From NCBI GenBank assembly GCA_900545615.1, contig UQZM01000004.1, positions 1 through 64,000 of the forward strand: DNA of 64,000 nt, in the 5' to 3' direction. Made by a program: the position numbers and the translations under genes. Shown in pieces: positions 57,800 through 64,000 of this stretch; position 1 is the first letter of the stretch; each line of letters begins with the position of its first letter. The notes beneath the pieces were generated by a model. The model saw nothing but the letters and a program-made list of their open reading frames with translations, had not been told where the DNA came from and ran no database searches. The stretch comes from an uncultured Collinsella sp. GTDB taxonomy: Bacteria > Actinomycetota > Coriobacteriia > Coriobacteriales > Coriobacteriaceae.

Positions 57800-60682
57800 A
57801 TGACGCTACTGTATTTCCTTACCCTGTTTCCGCTGGTACCGGCGCTGGGCATGCTGTTCGCGCGCGGCGACCGCGCCCGCGATGCGGTGGGGCTCATAGG
57901 TTCCGGCATTATTATGGCGGTGACAGTTGTAGTCGCCGTCATGTTTTTTGGCACGGGTCCGCAGAGCTTTGAGGTTACCCCCGGCACTTCGCATGTGCTC
58001 TCGATCATCAGCTCCGCCATCGATGTCATCCTGTGCGCCGTCATCCTGTACAACGCGTACAAATATAGGAACGCGCTCACCACGGTGCTCGGCGTAGTCC
58101 AGCTGGTAGGCTCGCTCGCCTTTGCAGCCATGACGCTGCCCGCGGCCGAGGCCGTCACGGCGACGCCACTCTACCTAGACTACATGAGCGTGATCATGGT
58201 CCTCGCCGTCGGCATTGTCGGTAGCCTTATCTGCGTGTATGCCCTGGGCTACATGAAGGACTTCCAGGCCCATGACGAGCACGAGGCCGCGCTGCGCGGG
58301 CAGACCGCGCCCGACCGTCGCCCGCAGTTCCTGGCGCTTATGTTCCTGTTCCTCTCGGCCATGTTCGTCATCGTGACGAGCGACAACCTTGAGTGGCTGT
58401 TCTGCGGCTGGGAAATCACCACCGCGTGCTCGTTCCTCATGATTGGCTACACGCGCACGCCCGAGGCCATAAAAAACGCTTTCACCCAGATCATCCTCAA
58501 CATGCTGGGCGGCATCGCGTTTTTGGCCGGACTCATGTACCTGCACGTTAACGGCATGCCGCTGACCATCTCGGGCATGATCGAGCTTTCCGGCGCCGGA
58601 ACCGCGCAGTCCGCGCTGCTGGTGATGCCGGTCATCCTGCTGTCGCTCGCCGCACTCACCAAGGCCGCACAGATGCCGTTCCACACTTGGCTGCTCGGCG
58701 CCATGGTTGCCCCCACGCCCACGAGCGCCCTGCTGCACTCGTCAACCATGGTCAAAGCCGGCGTGTTCCTAATGGTCAAGCTGAGCCCGCTCTATGCCAT
58801 CTATCCCGTGACCGGCTTTATGGTCACGAGTGTGGGTGCCATCACGTTTTTGCTCGCTGCCCTCATGGCCATCTCGCAGAGCAACGCCAAACGTGTGCTC
58901 GCGTACTCCACCATTTCCAACTTGGGCCTCATCAGTGCCTGCTTGGGTGTCGGCGCGCCCGAGGCCGTGTGGGCGGCTATCTTCCTGATCCTGTTCCACA
59001 CGGTGGCCAAGTCGCTGCTGTTCCTGTGCGTGGGCACGGCCGAGCATCATATCGGCAGCCGCAATATCGAGGACATGGACGGTATGTTCAGCCGCATGCC
59101 GCACCTGACGCGCCTGATGATGCTGGGCATCATGGGCATGTTCGTGGCGCCGTTTGGCATGCTCGTGTCCAAGTGGGGCGCCCTGGTGGCGTTTGCCCAG
59201 ACCGGCAACGTGCTCATGATCATGGTGCTTGCCTTTGGCTCGGCCGCGACGTTTTACTTCTGGGGCAAGTGGCTTGCCAAGCTTTCGGGCGTCGACCCCA
59301 CGGCTCAAAACGTTGAGGTCAATGTCCATAAGACCGAATGGATGGCCCTCAACACCATCGCCGCGCTGCTGATTCTGTGCTGCGTGGCGTTCCCGGTTAT
59401 CTCGAGCGGCCTGGTGTCGCCTTACTTGGCCATGGTGTTTGGCCGCGTGCCGTACGTTATCGGCAAGGATGCCATGTATCTGATGGTGGTTATCGTGGCG
59501 TTTATCGCCGTGGTGCTGCTGACTTCATTCCGCGTGAGCAACAAACCGCACGTCAACGTATATCTTTCGGGCGTGGGAACCGACAAATATCGCCATTTCC
59601 GCGGCTCGATGGGTCGCGAGGTGAAGGCCGAAAAGCGCAATTGGTACTCGGAGGACGCCCTTGGCGAGAAGCGTATCGGCCCCGCGGGCAGCGTCGTGTG
59701 CTGCAGCATTATCTTGTTTGCGCTGCTGTGCTGCGCGTGGATCGGGCCCGAGCGGCTTGCCATGAGTGCGCCCTCGGTGCTGCGCGGTAAGTATTTTGAA
59801 GGCTCGGGTGTCGTGGGCATCTTTATAGGTACCGTGGTGTTTGCCTTGCTGGCGCCGCTTGTGGGCGGCCTGATCGACGGCGTTGACCGCAAGCTGTCCG
59901 CTCGCATGCAGGGCCGTGTGGGTCCGCGCCTGCTCCAGCCCTTCTACGACGTTGCCAAGCTGCTGCGCAAGGCCCCCGCCAGCGTAAACACCATGGACGA
60001 TACCTACATGGCGTGCGCGCTCATCTTTACCGTCGTGGGCGGCGGCATCTTTGTGTCGGGCTCCAACACGCTGCTGTGCGCTTTTATGGTGACGCTCGCC
60101 GCGATCTTTGTGGTGTTGGCGTCCGCCTCGACGCAAAGCCCGTTTGCCCAGGTCGGCGCCGATCGTGAGTTGCTGCAGGTTATGAGTTACGAGCCCGCCG
60201 TTTTGCTGATGAGTGTGGGCCTGTACCTTGCCACCGACAGCTTCGATTCCATTGCCGTGACGGGGCAGTCGGCCCCCATCATCGTGTACAGCGCGCCCAT
60301 TTTCCTCGCGTTGCTCGCGGTGCTTACCATCAAGCTGCGCAAGTCGCCGTTCGATCTTTCGTACTCGCATCACGCGCATCAGGAGATTGTCCAGGGCGTC
60401 GCCACCGAGATGAGCGGCGGCACGCTGGCCAAGATGACCCTTATGCACTGGTGCGAGACCGTGCTGTTTTTGATGTGGGTGGGCATGTTCTTTGTTTGGG
60501 ACAACCCGGTGAGCTGGGTGGTCGCCTTGGTCGTGATGGCCGCGACGTACTTTGTCGAGGTGCTGATCGACAACACCTTCGCACGCAGCACCTGGCGCAG
60601 CTGCTTTAAGCTCGGCTGGGGCGTGGCGCTGGTGTTTGGCCTGCTCAACCTTATGCCCATCCTCGTCGACGTGTTTATTTAG
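57800..60682 (+). CDS. Fused Ech hydrogenase membrane subunits (EchA-EchB)
   Basis: 960 residues. Residues 1 to about 600 form an antiporter-like NuoL/EchA subunit: LEWLFCGWEITTACSFLMIG, AALTKAAQMPFHTWLLGAM, APTPTSALLHSSTMVKAGV. A hydrophilic linker (about 590-625) joins it to a NuoH/EchB-like subunit (about 640-960) with MQGRVGPRLLQPFYDVAKLL and LRKSPFDLSYSHHAHQEIVQG. The two are separate genes in well-studied Ech operons. It would move H+ or Na+ during ferredoxin-dependent H2 turnover. GGGGGAGTG precedes the ATG. First gene of the operon. Confidence 0.93.
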   Translation: MTLLYFLTLFPLVPALGMLFARGDRARDAVGLIGSGIIMAVTVVVAVMFFGTGPQSFEVTPGTSHVLSIISSAIDVILCAVILYNAYKYRNALTTVLGVVQLVGSLAFAAMTLPAAEAVTATPLYLDYMSVIMVLAVGIVGSLICVYALGYMKDFQAHDEHEAALRGQTAPDRRPQFLALMFLFLSAMFVIVTSDNLEWLFCGWEITTACSFLMIGYTRTPEAIKNAFTQIILNMLGGIAFLAGLMYLHVNGMPLTISGMIELSGAGTAQSALLVMPVILLSLAALTKAAQMPFHTWLLGAMVAPTPTSALLHSSTMVKAGVFLMVKLSPLYAIYPVTGFMVTSVGAITFLLAALMAISQSNAKRVLAYSTISNLGLISACLGVGAPEAVWAAIFLILFHTVAKSLLFLCVGTAEHHIGSRNIEDMDGMFSRMPHLTRLMMLGIMGMFVAPFGMLVSKWGALVAFAQTGNVLMIMVLAFGSAATFYFWGKWLAKLSGVDPTAQNVEVNVHKTEWMALNTIAALLILCCVAFPVISSGLVSPYLAMVFGRVPYVIGKDAMYLMVVIVAFIAVVLLTSFRVSNKPHVNVYLSGVGTDKYRHFRGSMGREVKAEKRNWYSEDALGEKRIGPAGSVVCCSIILFALLCCAWIGPERLAMSAPSVLRGKYFEGSGVVGIFIGTVVFALLAPLVGGLIDGVDRKLSARMQGRVGPRLLQPFYDVAKLLRKAPASVNTMDDTYMACALIFTVVGGGIFVSGSNTLLCAFMVTLAAIFVVLASASTQSPFAQVGADRELLQVMSYEPAVLLMSVGLYLATDSFDSIAVTGQSAPIIVYSAPIFLALLAVLTIKLRKSPFDLSYSHHAHQEIVQGVATEMSGGTLAKMTLMHWCETVLFLMWVGMFFVWDNPVSWVVALVVMAATYFVEVLIDNTFARSTWRSCFKLGWGVALVFGLLNLMPILVDVFI

Positions 60683-60694
60683 GAGGCGGCATCC

Positions 60695-61270
60695 ATGGAT
60701 CATAAAATGTCGCGCTCGCCGTGGGTTATTCATTACGACGGCTCGAGCTGCAACGGATGCGATATCGAGGTGCTGGCCTCGCTCACGCCGCTGTTCGATG
60801 CGGAGCGCTTTGGCGTGGTCAACACCGGCAACCCCAAGCATGCGGATATCTTTTTGGTGACGGGGTCGGTCAATGCCCAGAACCTGCCCGTCGTGCGCCA
60901 GATCTACAACCAGATGCTCGAGCCCAAGTGCGTGGTGGCCTGCGGCATCTGCGCGTGTTCGGGCGGCGTGTTCCGCGATGCGTATAACGTGATCGGCGGC
61001 GTGGACCGCGCGATTCCCGTGGATGTGTACGCGCCCGGGTGCGCCATTCGCCCCGAGACCGTGATCGACGCCATCGTTGAGGCGTGCGGCATCCTGGACC
61101 AGAAGGAGGCCGTGATGCGCGCCGGTGGCGATCCGCTCACCGTGGGCGGCGCCGCCACCTGGGACGGTGGCGTTGAGCTGGGCGAGGACGGGTTTGTGGC
61201 AGCTGCGGGGGCCGGCGACACGGCCGCTGGGACGCCCGTCGCGCCCGCCGCTGCAAAGGAGGCCGTGTAA
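60695..61270 (+). CDS. Ech hydrogenase small subunit (EchC-like)
   Basis: 191 residues. NuoB-like [NiFe] small subunit with the [4Fe-4S] ligands of the proximal cluster: SSCNGCDIE, GICACSGG and PGCAIRPE. The last 45 residues or so are an Ala/Gly-rich tail beyond the usual end. TAGGAGGCGG precedes the ATG. It is 12 bp after the fused membrane gene and overlaps the next start by one base. Confidence 0.93.
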   Translation: MDHKMSRSPWVIHYDGSSCNGCDIEVLASLTPLFDAERFGVVNTGNPKHADIFLVTGSVNAQNLPVVRQIYNQMLEPKCVVACGICACSGGVFRDAYNVIGGVDRAIPVDVYAPGCAIRPETVIDAIVEACGILDQKEAVMRAGGDPLTVGGAATWDGGVELGEDGFVAAAGAGDTAAGTPVAPAAAKEAV

Positions 61271-61983
61271 TGCAAAAGGCTATCTATACCATCGTCGGGA
61301 TCGACGAGCTCCTGTCGCATGTCCAGGCGCTCAAGGGCGTCGGCGCGCGCTTTGTGCAAATGCACGCCGAGCGCTGTGTGGACGACGGCTCGTATCGCCT
61401 GGTCTATACGTTCATCAACGTCCGCGCTGCTCGGGAGCATATCGCGCAGGACGGCAACTATGCGATCGAGAACCTGGTGGTCGAGGGTATCGACCGGTAC
61501 CAGGAGATTCCGTCCATCAGCTCGTACTATCCGGCGGTGTTCCCGTTTGAGAACGAGGCGCATGACCTGTTTGGTCTTGCCATCACTGACATGCAGATTG
61601 ACTTTAAGGGCTTTTTCTACCAGGTCTCGACTGCCGAGCCCATGAGTGTGATCACGCCCGAGGTGAAGGCCGCGCGCGAGAAGGCCATGAAGGTCCGTGC
61701 CGCTGCCGAGGCTAAGGCGCGCAAGGCCGCAGCCGAAAAGGCCGCTGCCGCTGCTGCTGCGGGGGAGGGCGCCGCGGGTGCCGGCGATGCCGCGAGCGCC
61801 GCCGCTCAGCCCGCTGCGGCTGCCGGCTCCGATGCTCAGCATGACGATGCCGCTGCCAAGGCCGCGCTCAAAGCCGCCGAGCTGGAAGCAAGGCTCGCCG
61901 CCATGGATCCCGAGAAAGCGGCCAAGGTCCGCGCGGCGCTTGCCGCCAAGGCCGCCCGCGACAAGCAGAAAAAGGAGGCGTAA
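61270..61983 (+). CDS. Ech hydrogenase NuoC-like subunit (EchD-like) with long tail
   Basis: 237 residues. The first 125 or so form the complex I 30-kDa-like domain: EIPSISSYYPAVFPFENEAHDLFGLAI and MQIDFKGFFY. The remaining 110 are almost all Ala, Lys, Glu and Arg, probably a long helix or coiled coil not found in typical EchD. The start overlaps the EchC stop (TAATG). Confidence 0.9.
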   Translation: MQKAIYTIVGIDELLSHVQALKGVGARFVQMHAERCVDDGSYRLVYTFINVRAAREHIAQDGNYAIENLVVEGIDRYQEIPSISSYYPAVFPFENEAHDLFGLAITDMQIDFKGFFYQVSTAEPMSVITPEVKAAREKAMKVRAAAEAKARKAAAEKAAAAAAAGEGAAGAGDAASAAAQPAAAAGSDAQHDDAAAKAALKAAELEARLAAMDPEKAAKVRAALAAKAARDKQKKEA

Positions 61984-61988
61984 GGTCC

Positions 61989-63077
61989 ATGGCACATCGC
62001 TCCGTTGTTCCGTTTGGCCCGCAGCACCCGGTGCTGCCCGAGCCGCTTCATCTGGACCTGGTGATCGAGGACGACCGCGTTCTCGAGGCAATTCCGCAGA
62101 TCGGCTTTGTGCACCGCGGGCTCGAGAAACTCACCGAAAAGCGCGATATGCATCAGTTTGGCTACATCGCCGAGCGCATCTGCGGCATCTGCGCCGTGGG
62201 ACACAGCTGCGGCTATGCCAGCGCCTGCGAGCGCATGCTCGACATCGAGGTGCCCGGCCGCGTGCAGTACATCCGCACCATTTTGCACGAGCTTTCGCGC
62301 ATTCACTCGCACCTGTTGTGGCTGGGCCTGCTCGCCGATGCCTTTGGCTTCGAGGCGCTGTTCTATCGTTCGTGGACCCTGCGCGAGCAGATTCTCAAGA
62401 TCTTCGAGAGCACGTGCGGCGGCCGAGTGATCCTTTCGATTAACGAGATTGGCGGCCTTAAGCACGATATTGAGGACTCTGAGCTGGCGGGTATTGTGCA
62501 GACGCTCGATGCCATGCGTCCCGACTACGAGGCCCTGGTGCATACGTTTTTGGACGACAACAGCTGCGGCGAGCGCCTGCATGGCGTGGGTGTGATCAGC
62601 AAGAAGGACGCGCTTGATCTGTCGATGGTCGGCCCGTTCGGTCGCGCCTCGGGCGTGGACTACGACGTGCGCATGTTTGGCGACGGTGCCTATGCGGATC
62701 TGGCCGCGTTTGAGCCTATCGTTGCTAGCGATGGCGACTGCTATGCCCGCTGCCAGGTGCGTTGTGCCGAGGTCACACAGGCCATGGACATCATCAAGGA
62801 GCTTGTCGGCAAGATTCCGCACGACGGAATCGGCGGGCGCACCAAGCTCACGCCGGCCGACGGCGCGCGCGGTGAGGTTGTGATTGAGCAGCCGCGCGGC
62901 GAGGCGTATTACTATGTGCGCGGTAACGGCACCAAGAACCTGGACCGTTTCCGCGTGCGCACGCCGACGTCGCAAAACCTGGCGGGTCTGACGCATGCGC
63001 TGCAGGGCGTGCTCCTGGCCAACGTGCCCATGATTATCCTGACCATCGACCCCTGCATTAGCTGCACGGAAAGGTAG
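61989..63077 (+). CDS. Ech [NiFe] hydrogenase large subunit (EchE-like)
   Basis: 362 residues. Both nickel-binding motifs are intact: ERICGICAVGHS with Cys65 and Cys68, and DPCISCTER with Cys356 and Cys359 at the very C-terminus. So this is a true hydrogenase subunit, not NuoD. The protein ends right after the second motif with no cleavable peptide, so maturation would not need the usual endopeptidase. AAGGAGGCG precedes the ATG. Confidence 0.95.
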   Translation: MAHRSVVPFGPQHPVLPEPLHLDLVIEDDRVLEAIPQIGFVHRGLEKLTEKRDMHQFGYIAERICGICAVGHSCGYASACERMLDIEVPGRVQYIRTILHELSRIHSHLLWLGLLADAFGFEALFYRSWTLREQILKIFESTCGGRVILSINEIGGLKHDIEDSELAGIVQTLDAMRPDYEALVHTFLDDNSCGERLHGVGVISKKDALDLSMVGPFGRASGVDYDVRMFGDGAYADLAAFEPIVASDGDCYARCQVRCAEVTQAMDIIKELVGKIPHDGIGGRTKLTPADGARGEVVIEQPRGEAYYYVRGNGTKNLDRFRVRTPTSQNLAGLTHALQGVLLANVPMIILTIDPCISCTER

Positions 63078-63084
63078 GCGCGGC

Positions 63085-63426
63085 ATGAGTTTGCTGACAT
63101 TTGCCAAGACGGCCTTGGGCTCTATGGTCAAGCAGCCGGTCACAGTGTGCTATCCGCAGGAGAAGCTGGCGGCGCCCGAGCGCCTGCGCGGGCATATCGT
63201 TAACGACATGGACGTGTGCATCTGCTGCGGCATGTGCGCGCGCCGTTGCCCGGCGGGCGCGCTCGCGGTCGACCGCAAAGGCGGTACCTGGTCGATCGAC
63301 CCGTATGCCTGCGTGGTGTGCGGCGAGTGCATCGAAAGCTGCCCCAAACACTGCCTGAGTATGGACACCGCCCGTACTCCAGTTGCGGCGGACAAGACTC
63401 CCACGGTAGAAACCAAACCGGAATAG
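63085..63426 (+). CDS. Ech hydrogenase ferredoxin-like subunit (EchF-like)
   Basis: 113 residues. Two [4Fe-4S] motifs: CICCGMCARRCP and CVVCGECIESCP, as in NuoI/EchF, passing electrons from ferredoxin to the NiFe core. It is 7 bp after the large subunit. The last gene of the operon; a strong terminator follows. Confidence 0.94.
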   Translation: MSLLTFAKTALGSMVKQPVTVCYPQEKLAAPERLRGHIVNDMDVCICCGMCARRCPAGALAVDRKGGTWSIDPYACVVCGECIESCPKHCLSMDTARTPVAADKTPTVETKPE

Positions 63427-63434
63427 TGCGAAGA

Positions 63435-63468
63435 CGGGGCCGGTGGGACAAATGCCCCACCGGCCCCG
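63435..63468 (+). terminator. Ech operon terminator
   Basis: CGGGGCCGGTGGG pairs with CCCCACCGGCCCCG around ACAAATG. GC-rich and long; T tract weak. Confidence 0.75.
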
Positions 63469-63500
63469 CGCTTAAACGCGCGGTTAGGCTGCCGCTAACA

Positions 63501-63650
63501 AAACTATGCCGGTTTACGGGGCTGGATAGCGAACTCCCAACCATACAGAAAATCGCAAAAGCAAAACCGCAGGTAGATAGCCTGTCGTTTTTCAAAAAAT
63601 GAAGGTATGGATGAGGGTCCCGACTTTAGCCCCGTAATCCGGCATAGTTT
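63501..63650. repeat. Long inverted-repeat unit A
   Basis: 23-bp arms AAACTATGCCGGTTTACGGG... with one mismatch. The core holds ACCATAC/GGTATGG arms and an AAAACCGCA segment, and aligns with the core of unit B, though the outer arms do not. Confidence 0.85.
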
Positions 63651-63679
63651 TGAAATGGCACCATATCAGTACCAGCCCC

Positions 63680-63713
63680 TGATCCCTCGGGGACGGAGGA
63701 AAACGAATCATTT
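63680..63713. repeat. 34-bp direct repeat, copy 1
   Basis: Contains TCGGGGACGGAGGAAAACG between TGATCC and AATCATTT. Repeated at 63919-63952 with two or three changes. Confidence 0.85.
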
Positions 63714-63743
63714 CGGCCTTGCGAGGGCGTCTGCGCAACCCGT

Positions 63744-63907
63744 CCGCCACGAAATAGGCCTATCTACTACGTTTAAGCTACTGCCCTCAACCATAGCAAA
63801 AAACGCAAAAACAAAACCGCAAGTAGAACGCCTGCGGTTTTTCGTAAAACGTGGGTATGGTCAGGGGTATCGGGTCAAACGTAGTAGATGGGCCAGTTTC
63901 GTGGCGG
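63744..63907. repeat. Long inverted-repeat unit B
   Basis: 31-bp arms CCGCCACGAAATAGGCC... with three mismatches, around a core like that of unit A with the inner stem AAAACCGCA / TGCGGTTTT. Confidence 0.85.
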
Positions 63908-63918
63908 GCATCGCTAGC

Positions 63919-63952
63919 TGATCCCCCGGGGACGGAGGAAAACGGATCATTT
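63919..63952. repeat. 34-bp direct repeat, copy 2
   Basis: Same sequence type as 63680-63713, directly after unit B. TGATCC and GGATCA at its ends form a short inverted repeat. Confidence 0.85.
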
Positions 63953-64000
63953 TGCTCCTGCAAGGCCCCACATGGTGCCGTTTGCCGCTGTGCGCGCCTG

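Noticed and set aside
61989..63077. Complex I (Nuo) subunit D
   Set aside because: Both nickel-binding CxxC motifs are intact, which complex I subunits have lost, and the operon lacks other nuo genes.
63607..63921. 104-residue ORF
   Set aside because: Crosses inverted-repeat unit B and the first direct repeat; no ribosome site and unusual composition.

Overview
The window looks like chromosomal DNA of a Coriobacteriia actinobacterium, most likely Collinsella. This is inference from protein style, high GC, strong GC preference at third codon positions, GGAGG-type ribosome binding sites, and the combination of a divergent biotin-ligase-like gene, an Ech-type hydrogenase and an Nfn-like pair. 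No rRNA gene, CRISPR array, prophage or complete insertion sequence is visible.

Layout: 1-560 carries tRNA-Ile, tRNA-Ala and a second identical tRNA-Ile. 651-6047 has a bifunctional-nuclease-domain gene, two small unknowns, typA, a bactofilin-like membrane protein and a UPF0126 channel-like protein. 6226-6645 has three tandem hairpins, a detached 3' end of a tRNA-Ser, and two tRNA-Ser genes. 7150-10454 is the conserved rpsF-ssb-rpsR-rplI-dnaB block. 10548-29438 is dominated by nucleotide synthesis: purA, purD, carA-carB behind a PyrR-type leader, purE, purF, purM and purN. Between them lie a NUDIX hydrolase, an ABC exporter, a class B sortase, a MoaE-like protein and a CmpB-family membrane protein. 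29591-35893 has an orphan PTS IIA, a PrsA-like foldase, a YqeY protein, a complete polar amino acid ABC transporter and a cytidylate-kinase-like protein.

36020-38259 (minus strand) encodes an NfnAB-like flavoprotein pair. 38632-43769 (minus strand) is a glmU-prs-pth cluster that has been split by an unknown gene bracketed by two 204-bp inverted-repeat elements. 43967-47215 is an ECF vitamin/metal transporter (T, fused AA', S). Then come exonuclease III, a sirtuin, a folP-folK fusion with a large low-complexity insert, a degenerate biotin-ligase-like gene, an AAA ATPase/DUF4143 gene bracketed by 41-bp palindromes, coaX, initiator tRNA, a four-unit palindrome array with an 81-bp period, and an enoate-reductase-like flavoenzyme.

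57800-63426 is an Ech-type group 4 [NiFe] hydrogenase operon whose antiporter-like and NuoH-like membrane subunits are fused into one 960-residue protein. With the Nfn-like pair it suggests energy metabolism that couples ferredoxin, NAD(P)H and H2.

The most striking non-coding signal is the density of palindromic elements. Many unrelated-stem palindromes share an internal GGGAC/GTCCC core. There are also the 41-bp trio, the 81-bp-period array, the 204-bp pair, and two homologous long inverted-repeat units at the right end whose arms have diverged while staying self-complementary.
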